A stretch of 64,000 nucleotides of DNA from Cupriavidus sp. 2SB. Lineage in GTDB: Bacteria; Pseudomonadota; Gammaproteobacteria; Burkholderiales; Burkholderiaceae. Within the stretch, counting starts at the first letter, position 1. Each line of letters begins with the position of its first letter. The DNA is taken from NCBI RefSeq assembly GCF_005503625.1, contig NZ_SCMX01000014.1:47373-111372 (forward strand), read 5' to 3'. Both the position numbers and the translations under genes were made by a program. Shown piece after piece: positions 1-8,269 of this stretch. Below the pieces are notes generated by a model. The model did not search any database, was not told where the DNA came from, and worked only from the letters and a program-made list of their open reading frames with translations.

Positions 1-378
1 ACCAGCCGGCACGCCGAAGCCGACCCGGACGTTTCCCACGAATCCGCATTGCCGGCCAAGGAGCTGGCCCGATACTGCGGACTCCTGCGTGATCATTTGC
101 AGCAGGACGCGCCTGAACTCGCCAGCATCCTGGTCCGGCGCGACGTGACGGCGCTGCAACACTGGGCACACCGGTCGGCCGGCGCGTTTCTCGTGGTAGC
201 CGCCCATAGTACGGTGCGCGCGTGCCGCACCGTGGAACGCATTGCCGAAGCGGCAGGCGGAGCCTGGACGCCGGAGCTTGCGGCGGCGGCCGAAACGATG
301 CAGGTGGCAGTCAATCAGTTCCGCGAGGCAGGACACGAGGCGGCACACGACACCTCCGGTGCCACGACGGCCACATAG
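1..378 (+). CDS. C-terminal part of a protein with an Hpt-like (histidine phosphotransfer) domain, partial at window edge
   Basis: The reading frame is open from base 1 to a TAG at 376-378, so only the last 125 residues of a longer protein are visible. The fragment is an all-alpha, Ala-rich segment with the pattern of an Hpt domain: a leading acidic helix (residues about 20-50), then AHRSAGAF with a candidate phospho-accepting His encoded at 169-171, then two more helices. Hpt domains usually read HxxKG; the Lys is Ser-Ala here, so phosphotransfer competence is uncertain. Such a domain at the C-terminus is typical of BvgS/EvgS-type hybrid sensor kinases (family knowledge); the kinase part would lie to the left. 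The nearest response regulator in this window is 52 kb away. The call rests on fold pattern only. Confidence 0.5.
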   Translation, partial: TSRHAEADPDVSHESALPAKELARYCGLLRDHLQQDAPELASILVRRDVTALQHWAHRSAGAFLVVAAHSTVRACRTVERIAEAAGGAWTPELAAAAETMQVAVNQFREAGHEAAHDTSGATTAT

Positions 379-481
379 GGGGGGCGGCGAGTCGGGCGCA
401 GAATCGGCGCCCTCAGGATTTGCGCGCTCAGGCGGGACAGGACGATAATGCGACGCTCAAGCTCCCGCCCCTCCCCGCTTC

Positions 482-1846
482 ATGTTGCCTCACCAAGGTC
501 TTCCGCAGCCACAGCGTACCTGGGCCATCCTGACGGTGTTCTGCGGCCTGGTCATGGCCGTACTCGATGGGTCGATTGCCAATATCGCGCTGCCGTCGAT
601 CTCCCGCGAACTCCAGTCCGACCCCTCACGAACCATCTGGGTCGTCAACGCCTACCAGTTGACGGTCACCGTATTCCTGCTTCCGCTCTCCTCGCTGGGT
701 GACATTCTTGGCTACAAGCGCGTCTATCGCGTCGGGCTCGCCACGTTCCTGGTGGGGTCGCTGCTGTGCGCGCTGTCCGTCAACCTGCCGATGCTGGTGG
801 CGGCGCGCGTGATCCAGGGGATTGGCGGCGCGGGCATCATGAGCGTCAACACCGCACTGGTGCGCTATATCTACCCGCCGACGAAACTGGGCCGGGGGAT
901 CGGCCTCAATGCGCTCATCGTCGGGGTCACCATTGCCATCGGACCGTCGCTCGGCGCCCTGATCCTCGGGTTCGGCAGTTGGCAGTGGCTGTTCGCCGTC
1001 AATGTGCCGGTTGCCATCTTCGCGCTGGCCATCTCGAAGCGCGCCCTGCCGGAAACACCGGCGGAACCCCACCCGTTCGATTATTCCAGCGCGGTTCTCT
1101 CCGCAGTGGTGATCGGCCTGTTCATCCTGGGTCTCGATGGTCTTGGGCACGGCGCGTGGCGGCTGATCGCGGCCGCGAGCCTGGTGTCGTCATTGCTGCT
1201 GGGATGGTGGCTGATCCGCCGGCAACGAGGACGTCCTGCGCCGCTGGTACCGGTTGACCTGTTCAGGAGCCGAGCCTTCGTGCTGGCCGTGGGCACCTCG
1301 TTCTGTTCGTTCATGACGCAGATGCTGGCCTTCGTCTCTCTGCCCTTCTACCTCGAATACCAGCTGGGGCGCAGCCTGCAGGAAACCGGGCTGCTGATCA
1401 CGCCATGGCCGCTGATGGTGGCCCTGATGGCGGCGTTGGCGGGCCGGCTGTCCGATCGGTATCCGGCCAGCATCCTTGCCGGGATGGGACTGGCCATGCT
1501 GGCCACGGGTCTTGTTGCGCTCTCGCTGCTCGGGCCGGACGCATCGAGCCTCGATATCGCCTGGCGTACCGCACTGTGCGGCATCGGCTTCGGCTTCTTC
1601 CAGTCGCCCAACAACCGCGCGATGATCTCGGCCACGCCGCCTGCGCGCAGTGGCGGTGCAAGCGGTGCGCAGGCCACCACTCGCCTGTTGGGACAAACCA
1701 CGGGCACGGCCGTAGTGGCGCTGCTGTTCAGCCTCGATGCCACGGGCGCGGCGCGCATCGCGCTGTACGTGGCCGCCGCGGTGGCCACCATCGGCGCCGT
1801 TGTCAGCCTGAGCCGGCTGCGCATGGCGTCCGCCGGTCAATCCTGA
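482..1846 (+). CDS. MFS transporter, DHA2 (drug:H+ antiporter) type
   Basis: Polytopic inner-membrane protein of 454 residues. TM1 carries the DHA2 signature LDGSIANIALPSI. The loop between TM2 and TM3 has the MFS motif A-like LGDILGYKRVYRVG. TM4 has ARVIQGIGGAGIMS, and the antiporter motif C region reads VGVTIAIGPSLGALIL in TM5. These indicate proton-driven export of drugs or metabolites; substrate unknown. The length fits a 12-14 TM DHA2 protein. No clear Shine-Dalgarno precedes the ATG at 482, so the start is uncertain by a few codons. It follows the Hpt-like gene by 103 nt on the same strand and may be co-transcribed. Three nearby bases before the minus-strand lipoprotein leave no room for a terminator between the converging genes. 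Confidence 0.85.
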   Translation: MLPHQGLPQPQRTWAILTVFCGLVMAVLDGSIANIALPSISRELQSDPSRTIWVVNAYQLTVTVFLLPLSSLGDILGYKRVYRVGLATFLVGSLLCALSVNLPMLVAARVIQGIGGAGIMSVNTALVRYIYPPTKLGRGIGLNALIVGVTIAIGPSLGALILGFGSWQWLFAVNVPVAIFALAISKRALPETPAEPHPFDYSSAVLSAVVIGLFILGLDGLGHGAWRLIAAASLVSSLLLGWWLIRRQRGRPAPLVPVDLFRSRAFVLAVGTSFCSFMTQMLAFVSLPFYLEYQLGRSLQETGLLITPWPLMVALMAALAGRLSDRYPASILAGMGLAMLATGLVALSLLGPDASSLDIAWRTALCGIGFGFFQSPNNRAMISATPPARSGGASGAQATTRLLGQTTGTAVVALLFSLDATGAARIALYVAAAVATIGAVVSLSRLRMASAGQS

Positions 1847-1855
1847 CGTCCGCGT

Positions 1856-2089
1856 TCATCGCCGCGCAGGCGGATTGCCAAGACGCCGCTCACGATGTTC
1901 GAGTCTTTCCAACCGCTCCAGGCGCTGCAGCCAGTCCGCACCATCGCCTCCGCCATCGGCCCCCTCCGGAAAGGTCAGGCCGCCGTGGCCGCCCGCATCG
2001 CTGATGCGGTTATGGTCACCCTCCACGGAAATCACCGTGCACCCCGCCAGCAGGATGGCGGCTGCCGCCATCGTTTGCGCCCATCTCAT
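1856..2089 (-). CDS. small predicted lipoprotein
   Basis: 77 residues. A short positive N-terminus (MRWAQ), an Ala-rich hydrophobic stretch and the lipobox ILLAGC predict lipidation at the Cys near residue 16. The mature part is Gly/Asp-rich, then charged with a heptad-like Leu-Glu-Arg pattern (LQRLERLERLE), possibly a short coiled coil. The ATG at 2089 is chosen because GGAGG lies 6 nt upstream; an in-frame Met 11 codons earlier has no such site. It lies 122 nt downstream of the chitinase on the same strand, beyond a hairpin that looks like a terminator. Function unknown; the periplasmic or outer-membrane location is inferred from the lipobox. Confidence 0.6.
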   Translation of the reverse strand: MRWAQTMAAAAILLAGCTVISVEGDHNRISDAGGHGGLTFPEGADGGGDGADWLQRLERLERLEHRERRLGNPPARR

Positions 2090-2120
2090 GGAATACCTCC
2101 ACGCCCGGGGGCAGGGAAAC

Positions 2121-2166
2121 AAAAAACCGGGGAAGGCGCCGCCCTGCCTGGCCGCGTCGTCCCCGG
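2121..2166 (-). terminator. probable rho-independent terminator after the chitinase
   Basis: Read on the minus strand, CCGGGG (2166-2161) pairs with CCCCGG (2132-2127) across a GC-rich interior that can itself pair partly, followed at once by six T (2126-2121). It sits between the chitinase stop and the lipoprotein start. Confidence 0.5.
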
Positions 2167-2211
2167 AACCGCTACCGGCTCATCGCCGGTTACTCAGGGT
2201 CCCCGTGCCGC

Positions 2212-4917
2212 TCAGGCCGGACCTTCGTCCAGCCACGGACGGGAGTCGCCGTCATCCACCGTCGAGGTGTACGCGGGATCGCCCGGCTCCTGATCGGCGC
2301 CCACCCACCACTTGGCGCGGTACTTGTGCAGTCCCTTGCCCTGGTAGTTGTTGGTCACCTCGGAACCCGCGTCGTAGGCCTGCGGACGCCACGTGCCCTC
2401 GCCACCGGAACTACCGCCCGCCAGAATCTGGAGAGTGACGGTATCGGTGTCGTCGTCGCCCGTACCGGCGTCGCCCGTTACCTTCAGCGTGATCTGGATG
2501 GTGGTGTCGCGGTCGACGATCGGCGCGTTGGCTGTGACCGAAATCTCGTCGGCGCCGTCGAACGACAGGCCCGGTGCCGTCCACGCATACAGCAGCGGGG
2601 CAGGACCGGTGGATTCCACACCAGACAGCTGGATCGGCGCGCCGCTTTCGTACTGCGTGCGGCCCGTGATCTTGGCCACCACGTCGCCCGGTTCGTCCTC
2701 GCCCGGCACCACGGTCAGGAAGATGGCGCTCTGGTTGGTCTCGGCGCCATCGTTCACCGTCAGCTTGACCCAGTAGTCGGTCACGGCACTGACGGTCGGC
2801 GCGGTGCCTTCCACCAGTTGGGCGGTGCTGTTATGGAACGGCAGGTCCGGCGCGTCCCACAGGTAGGTCAGCGCATGGCCGTCCGGATCGAACGATGCCT
2901 CGGCAGACAGCCCGTACGGCGTGCCGGACTCCAGCAGCACCGTGATACGCGAAGTAGGCGGCTGGTTGGTCTTGGTCTTGACCTTGAACGTCTGGCTGGC
3001 CGTGGCCGTACGACCCGCTTCGTCCGTGACGGTCAGCGTTACCGTGTAGGTGTGCTCGGGCGGGCCAACGATGCCCTCGGCCACCGGGCCCGTCCAGCCA
3101 TCGAGGAACTGCAGGCCCGTGGCGCCCCACTTGTACGTCAGGCCGTTGCCGATCGAACGCAGCGCGGAGAACTTGACCGAATCGCCGACAAAGGCTTCCG
3201 TGGGACCCTCGATCACGGCCACGGGCGGCTTGTCCTGGTCTTCCACGTTGATGCCGTTGAAGTAGAACGGCTCCATGTCCACCACCTCTTGCGTCGGCGT
3301 GGCGCCCAGCCCTTCCCGCGCGGCGTTCAGCAGCACGCCGCTGTCCATGTCGATGGTCCACGTGAACAGTCCGCCCAGGTTGTTCTCCAGTACGTAGCGG
3401 CCCTTCTCGCGCACCGAGCGCGGTGTGTCGATCGACAGGAACAACTCGCTCTCGGCGTTGTAGAGGTAGTCGGCGTCGGCCACCGTGTCCGTGTACACGT
3501 TGAAGCCGTTGATGCCTGACTTGGCCTCGAGGTCGAGGTAGTTGTACAGGATGTCGTAGAACTCGGTGGCGCCCGATTCGTACGTACCCGTGGTCGTGCC
3601 TGCGCCTCGGTCGTAGGTACCCGCCAATGGCGACCATGACGACACCACGGCACCGCGTCCGCTGCGGCTGTAGGCGGCATAGCCCACGAAGATGTTCCGC
3701 GACGGCACGCCCTCGCCCAGCAGGTATTGCACCGCGCGGTCGATACTGAAACCTTCCGGATCGTCGAGGTCGAGATCGTACAGGTTGGTGTGGTGGGCCA
3801 GCTTCGGCGCCCAGGGGGTGCCGAAGAAATCGTAGGTCATCAGGTTGATGCCCTCGACCCCCGCAGCCAGCATGCCCGGGATGTCGGCCGCGATCAGCGT
3901 GGCGTGGGCTGCGCCGGTGGCAATGCTCACGCGCACGTGGGGCAGGCGCTGCTTGATGCCGCGCACCAGATGCTGGAAGTTCGTCGCATCGGCCGGGCCA
4001 TGCGGATTGCCCGCACCGGGCATGCCGGGGTATTCCCAGTCAAGGTCCACCTCGGTGAACATCGGGAAGCGGTCAAAGATGTACGCCAGGCTCTCGATCA
4101 GCGTCTGGCGCCTGGTGGCGTCGGCCGCCACCTCGTGGAACGCGCCGCTCATGGTCCAGCCGCCCAGGCTGAACGACAACTTCAGCTTGGGATTCTGCTT
4201 CTTGAGCTTGGCCAGTCCGCCCAGCACGCCCTGCGCCTTGGCCTCGTTGAACAGGTCCTTGTAGTCATTGCTGACCCAGCCCGTAAAACCGACGTTGCGG
4301 AACGACGCCACATCGCCCCACGCATCGGTGAAGGTGGCCTCATTGAGTTTCTTGCCGAAGTCCACGGCTGCCTGGTCGATCGTGAAACGCTTCTCGCCCT
4401 GGTCGCCCACGATGCCCGCAAAGCCAATGATCAGGCGGTCGTAGGCCGAAGCGTCCAGCAGCATCAGGTCCGTGCCACGGCCGGCTGCCGAGTTGGCGAA
4501 ATTGCCATCGAGACGGCCGTCGTATTGCGACCAGTCGGTGTAGTAGCCGAACACTTCGGTGCTGTTCTGCGTCGTGCCGTACTTGTTGTACACGCGCTTG
4601 GCCACGCGCGTGGACGTGTACGAGAAGTCGTTGACTTCCGTGGCCGGATCGAAGCTGTTCTGCTGGTAGGTCTTGTCCGACGCGCCTTTCGAAGCCGGAA
4701 TCGACGGATCGCCGGGATCGCCGTCGTAGACCAGCTTGCTGTTCGTGCGTCCGCTCTGCAACGCATTGCGGCGGCCCGCGAAACGGCTGCGTACCGGGCG
4801 CGCCGGCGCGGGATCGCTGGGATCTCCGCTCCGGAACACGCGCGATGCCAGGCCGACCCGAGGCTGGGTGGCCTGACCTGCCGGCTGCTTGCTGCTGTTA
4901 CCAGATTTCTTTGTCAT
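2212..4917 (-). CDS. glycoside hydrolase family 18 chitinase with PKD-like domains and C-terminal chitin-binding module
   Basis: 901 residues. Residues about 95-550 form a GH18 catalytic domain with the DxxDxDxE motif (VDLDWEYPG); the acid/base Glu is about residue 295. Three Ig-like modules follow, at about 560-655, 647-735 and 742-835. The first two are PKD-like (PPVAVIEGP start, TYTVTLTVTDEAG end). The tail (840-901) resembles CBM5/12: YDAGSEVTNNYQGKGL, then AKWWVGADQEPG. The enzyme should hydrolyse chitin from GH18 chemistry. Odd: there is no Sec signal peptide. The N-terminus (MTKKSGNSSKQPAGQ) is hydrophilic and basic, and upstream in-frame Met codons do not add a convincing signal. The ATG at 4917 is preceded by AAGGA about 9 nt upstream. 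It is divergent from a two-winged-helix regulator. Secretion route unknown. Confidence 0.88.
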   Translation of the reverse strand: MTKKSGNSSKQPAGQATQPRVGLASRVFRSGDPSDPAPARPVRSRFAGRRNALQSGRTNSKLVYDGDPGDPSIPASKGASDKTYQQNSFDPATEVNDFSYTSTRVAKRVYNKYGTTQNSTEVFGYYTDWSQYDGRLDGNFANSAAGRGTDLMLLDASAYDRLIIGFAGIVGDQGEKRFTIDQAAVDFGKKLNEATFTDAWGDVASFRNVGFTGWVSNDYKDLFNEAKAQGVLGGLAKLKKQNPKLKLSFSLGGWTMSGAFHEVAADATRRQTLIESLAYIFDRFPMFTEVDLDWEYPGMPGAGNPHGPADATNFQHLVRGIKQRLPHVRVSIATGAAHATLIAADIPGMLAAGVEGINLMTYDFFGTPWAPKLAHHTNLYDLDLDDPEGFSIDRAVQYLLGEGVPSRNIFVGYAAYSRSGRGAVVSSWSPLAGTYDRGAGTTTGTYESGATEFYDILYNYLDLEAKSGINGFNVYTDTVADADYLYNAESELFLSIDTPRSVREKGRYVLENNLGGLFTWTIDMDSGVLLNAAREGLGATPTQEVVDMEPFYFNGINVEDQDKPPVAVIEGPTEAFVGDSVKFSALRSIGNGLTYKWGATGLQFLDGWTGPVAEGIVGPPEHTYTVTLTVTDEAGRTATASQTFKVKTKTNQPPTSRITVLLESGTPYGLSAEASFDPDGHALTYLWDAPDLPFHNSTAQLVEGTAPTVSAVTDYWVKLTVNDGAETNQSAIFLTVVPGEDEPGDVVAKITGRTQYESGAPIQLSGVESTGPAPLLYAWTAPGLSFDGADEISVTANAPIVDRDTTIQITLKVTGDAGTGDDDTDTVTLQILAGGSSGGEGTWRPQAYDAGSEVTNNYQGKGLHKYRAKWWVGADQEPGDPAYTSTVDDGDSRPWLDEGPA

Positions 4918-5509
4918 GACGTCTGTCCTTGCAGATTGATTTGGCGCCGCCGGTGCGCCACGGCATTTGCTCGAAAGATCGCAGTCGGCGACGGAATGCA
5001 TCTTTCCGATTTCGCCGCTGCATTGACATGGATACGGCATGGAATATCGACGGTGACAAGTTATCCATCGATCCGCAGGCGGCAATCGACAGCCACGCGT
5101 CGGTTATCTCGATTTTCGGCACGCGCCATTTCACGGAATATGGGACACCCCGGATCCATGCGGAAAATGGAAAACGTGGATAGCGGAAAATCCATCGCTA
5201 CTGCAATGACAGAAACGTCGACATACCCGATTGGGTTATGATGAAGCGCCTTCCGCGCTGACAGTATTCAATTCCGTCAAATCATCATGTTGTGACATTC
5301 GGCCAATGCGCGAGGCATTTCTGTTTGCACCAGAGATGACAAGCACCCCGGGCGGTAGATTGTTTCGCGAATGCGGAATATTCCAGGAGAGCCGAGCATT
5401 AAGCTGTCACCCGAGCGGGTCAGATACGGACGGAAATATCTTCCATGGGAGCTATTTCTGCGTATCGATACGCTTGTCGTCCATCGATGACGACATGGGG
5501 TGAGACGAA
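4918..5509. promoter_or_regulatory. divergent intergenic region between chitinase and regulator, with repeated GGAA(A/T)AT motifs
   Basis: 592 bp with no convincing gene, clearly more AT-rich than its surroundings. It holds GGAATAT at 5041-5047, 5135-5141 and 5375-5381, GGAAAAT at 5162-5168 and 5185-5191, and GGAAAAC at 5169-5175. Two copies extend to palindromes: GGAATATTCC (5375-5384) and GGAAATATCTTCC (5432-5444). An inverted repeat TGGCGC/GCGCCA with a 7-nt loop lies in the chitinase leader (4942-4960). The motifs could be operators for the adjacent regulator; that is inference. An open frame at 5231-5503 was not accepted as a gene. Confidence 0.4.
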
Positions 5510-6271
5510 ATGATCCGGAATGGCGACTCGGTTTTTTTTGATTGGGAAACGGACCGCGTATTACGTGGAGGGGTGGAAGCCAAGATAACGGGACAGCAGA
5601 AAAAACTGCTACGGCTGCTGGTGGAAGGAAAAGCGCCCGTTAAATCGCGGGATTATCTCTTGAAAGGAGTATGGGGGAAACGCGCAGCACTGGTTGACGA
5701 ACTTTATCTCGTGCAACTGGTGTACCGCTTGCGCAAGGCGCTGAGTCCCGTCAGCCTGGATGCCCACATCGTGACCGTGCCGCGTCAGGGCTACCGGTTT
5801 CTTCCGGTGGCGTACACCACCACGGTGTCGCCGCCGCCTCCCGATCTGATTGCCGAGCCGGAATCGGGTCTGGAACAGGCGCGCGGCCTGGCGCACGTGC
5901 TGGCGCGGCTTGGCATGCCGATTTCCTCATCGCCATCTCTTGCTGCGTTCGCAGATAACGACGACACCATGCATATCGACGAGATGCAGGGCATCGTGTC
6001 GTTCAACGGCATTGTCGCCAAGTTGACGCGCTTCGAGTTGCGGCTGCTGATCGTGCTCAAGGATCATGGCGAGGCGGTCATGTCCAGGACGCAGATTATT
6101 GCCTCGGTCTGGGGCCCCGAGGCGATGGTCGACGAGAACTGCCTGACGCAACTCGTCTCCAGGCTCCGACGGGCGCTCCATCCATTGGGGCTGGATACCT
6201 GTGTGTCCGCAGTACCCAAGATCGGCTACCGCTTTCGTTCCCAGACTGGCTCGGCGGCGCGTACGTTCTGA
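5510..6271 (+). CDS. transcriptional regulator with two tandem OmpR-type winged-helix domains and no receiver domain
   Basis: 253 residues. Two Trans_reg_C (OmpR/PhoB-type) winged helices can be read, at about residues 8-102 and 145-245. Each has the full pattern: 'LTRFELRLL' or 'ITGQQKKLL', a central helix pair (LLKGVWG; IIASVWG), a recognition helix (VQLVYRLRKAL; TQLVSRLRRAL) and the closing wing (VTVPRQGYRF; SAVPKIGYRF). A Pro-rich linker and a Glu/Ala-rich helix separate them. There is no receiver domain, kinase, membrane segment or signal peptide, so the input is not obvious. The start is ATG 5510 with GGGTGAGA upstream. It is divergent from the chitinase across a region with repeated GGAA(A/T)AT motifs, suggesting it controls chitinase and itself (inference). 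Two such domains in one chain is unusual; a covalent pseudo-dimer is one reading. Confidence 0.8.
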   Translation: MIRNGDSVFFDWETDRVLRGGVEAKITGQQKKLLRLLVEGKAPVKSRDYLLKGVWGKRAALVDELYLVQLVYRLRKALSPVSLDAHIVTVPRQGYRFLPVAYTTTVSPPPPDLIAEPESGLEQARGLAHVLARLGMPISSSPSLAAFADNDDTMHIDEMQGIVSFNGIVAKLTRFELRLLIVLKDHGEAVMSRTQIIASVWGPEAMVDENCLTQLVSRLRRALHPLGLDTCVSAVPKIGYRFRSQTGSAARTF

Positions 6272-6371
6272 GTGGTAGCGCGACTGCCTTCGCGCTATTC
6301 CGTCCGCATTCCAGCAGATTTCCGCCATGCCGCTCAGCGGTCCGGCGAAAATCCGCTTCATCGTGACGCCA

Positions 6372-7370
6372 CTACTCAGCCTTGGCGCCCGAGTCCTTCA
6401 CCACCTTGGCCCATTTGGCGATCTCGCTGCGTTGATACTCAGCCAGTTTCTCGGGCGTACCCAGCACGGGGTCAAGCCCGATGGTCTTGAGCTTGGCCTG
6501 GACATCGGGCAGCGTGAAAATGCGGTTGAGTTCCGTATTGAGCTTTGCCACGACATCCTTGGGCGTATTGGCTGGCGCAAATACCGCGAACCACGACGTG
6601 GCGTCATAGCCAGGCAAGCCCTGCTCGGCAATCGTCGGAATATCCGGCGCCGATGCCGAGCGCTGCGCGCTTGTCACACCCAACGCGCGCAGCTTGCCCT
6701 CCTTCACCACCGGCAGTGCCGACGGCAGGTTGTCGAACATCATCGTGATGTGTCCGCCCAGCAGGTCCGGAATGGCCATCGCCCGGCCCTTGTATGGCAC
6801 GTGCGTGATCTTGGTCCCGGCCATCGTATTGAACAGTTCGCCCGCCACATGCAGCGAGGTGCCGACGCCCGGCGTACCAAACGTCAGTTGACCCGGTTTC
6901 GACTTGGCCAGCGCAATCAGTTCCTGCACGTTTTTCGCCGGCACCGAAGGATGCACCACCAGCACGTTCGGGGTGGATGCCAGCAGGATGACCGGCACGA
7001 AGTCCTTCACCATGTCGTACGGCATCTTGCTGTAGAGCGCGCCGTTGATCGAGTGCGTGCCCACCGTGCCGAGCGCCAGCGTATAGCCATCGGGCGGGGC
7101 CTTGGCCACAGCCTCGGCGCCAATGTTGCCGCCAGCGCCGGGCTTGTTGTCCACCACGATGGGCTGGCCGAGGCCGGTCTTCTCGGAGACGATGCGCGCG
7201 AGGATGTCCGGCGCCCCGCCGCTCGGAAAGCCCACCACGATGCGCATGGGCTTGTTCGGATAGGCATCGCTGGCCAGCACGGCAGGGGCCCACGTCGATG
7301 CAGCCGTAGTGGCTGCCGCAGCGGCCAGCATCCCCAGCACCTGCCGGCGCCGGAACATTCGATCACGCAT
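6372..7370 (-). CDS. Bug-family (TctC-like) periplasmic solute receptor
   Basis: 332 residues, typical Bug length. The N-terminus FRRRQVLGM plus a long Ala-rich hydrophobic stretch is a signal peptide with a twin-arginine-like start; cleavage is likely near AVLASDA. The mature start YPNKPMRIVVGFPSGGAPDI and the later KPGAGGNIGAE and HVPYKGRAMAIPDLLGG are classic Bug motifs. These receptors bind small carboxylates or aromatic acids in the periplasm. It is the last gene of an IclR-SDR-Bug operon, 50 nt after the dehydrogenase. No TctA/TctB membrane partner lies beside it; a tctBA pair without its own receptor is 21 kb away, and pairing of the two is only a possibility. Ligand unknown. Confidence 0.9.
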   Translation of the reverse strand: MRDRMFRRRQVLGMLAAAAATTAASTWAPAVLASDAYPNKPMRIVVGFPSGGAPDILARIVSEKTGLGQPIVVDNKPGAGGNIGAEAVAKAPPDGYTLALGTVGTHSINGALYSKMPYDMVKDFVPVILLASTPNVLVVHPSVPAKNVQELIALAKSKPGQLTFGTPGVGTSLHVAGELFNTMAGTKITHVPYKGRAMAIPDLLGGHITMMFDNLPSALPVVKEGKLRALGVTSAQRSASAPDIPTIAEQGLPGYDATSWFAVFAPANTPKDVVAKLNTELNRIFTLPDVQAKLKTIGLDPVLGTPEKLAEYQRSEIAKWAKVVKDSGAKAE

Positions 7371-7420
7371 GGTCTGTCTCCTGAATCTTTCTTATGGATG
7401 GGTGAAACCGGTACTACGTG

Positions 7421-8236
7421 CTACACGACGGTATTGCCGAACTCCTTGGTGACCTGATCCTGCAGACGGCGCATGCCGCGCAGCCAGCGATCATAATCCT
7501 GACCCTTGCGGCGATAGTATTCGAGTACCTCGGGATGCGGCAGGATCAGGAAGCTCTCGCTGGCCACGCCTTCCAGCGTCTTCTCGGCAACGTGCTCGGC
7601 CGTCACCGATCCGGCCTGCAGGAACCCCTTGCGCTCGCCTTCTTCGCCGAACAGCATCTTGGTCTGCACCCCTTGCGGGCAGATGCAGCTCACCTTGATG
7701 CCCTGCTCGCCGTAGGTGATCGACAACCACTCGGCAAAGCCGATTGCCGCATGCTTGGTTACCGCGTACGGGGCCGAGCCGATCTGCGAAAGCAGCCCCG
7801 CCGCAGATACCGTGTTGATGAAGTAGCCGTCGCCGCGCTCCAGCATCTGCGGCAGCACCGCCTTGGCCGCATGGATATGCGCCATCACATTGATTTCCCA
7901 GATACGCTGCCAGTCGTCCGCCGTCGCCTCCAGCCCCTTGCGCAGGATGATGCCGGCATTCGAGCAGAAGATGTCCACCTGGCCGAAGCGCCGGGTCGCC
8001 ACATCGACCAGTCCCTGCACGGCTTCCGCATCGGCCACATCCACCCGTTGCGCAAAGACCTGGCACTCGGGCGCGGCCTCGGCAGCTTCGGCGGCCACGC
8101 GGGCAGCGCCCGCTTCGTCCAGGTCGGCCACGGCCACGCCGCTTGCACCCGCGCGTGCAAACGCCAGCACCAGTGCGCGGCCAATGCCGGTACCGCCCCC
8201 GGTCACGATCACTGTCTTGTTGCGAACTTCCATCAT
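7421..8236 (-). CDS. short-chain dehydrogenase/reductase (SDR)
   Basis: 271 residues, classical SDR size. The N-terminal Rossmann motif TGGGTGIG, the structural SNAGI, a catalytic Ser in NTVSAAG and YAVTK (Tyr/Lys pair) are all present. The acidic residue in VADLDEAG after beta-2 favours NAD(H) over NADP(H) (family knowledge). The C-terminus (from about residue 215) is longer than the minimal SDR and ends with a basic helix. Two ATGs lie in tandem at 8236 and 8233; AGGAG is better spaced for the second, so the true protein may be 270 residues. It sits between an IclR regulator (33 nt upstream) and a Bug receptor (50 nt downstream), which suggests a small catabolic operon for a hydroxy or keto acid. 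Substrate unknown. Confidence 0.88.
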   Translation of the reverse strand: MMEVRNKTVIVTGGGTGIGRALVLAFARAGASGVAVADLDEAGAARVAAEAAEAAPECQVFAQRVDVADAEAVQGLVDVATRRFGQVDIFCSNAGIILRKGLEATADDWQRIWEINVMAHIHAAKAVLPQMLERGDGYFINTVSAAGLLSQIGSAPYAVTKHAAIGFAEWLSITYGEQGIKVSCICPQGVQTKMLFGEEGERKGFLQAGSVTAEHVAEKTLEGVASESFLILPHPEVLEYYRRKGQDYDRWLRGMRRLQDQVTKEFGNTVV

Positions 8237-8269
8237 CGTCTCCTGTTCATGTTCAAGTTGAGTGTTCGG

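Noticed and set aside
3727..5241. Long plus-strand frame opposite the chitinase
   Set aside because: It is antisense to a gene with clear GH18 motifs; the His/Arg-rich composition is typical of shadow frames in GC-rich DNA.
5231..5503. 90-codon plus-strand frame just upstream of the two-winged-helix regulator
   Set aside because: No Shine-Dalgarno, no recognisable pattern and it covers the likely promoter and operator region.
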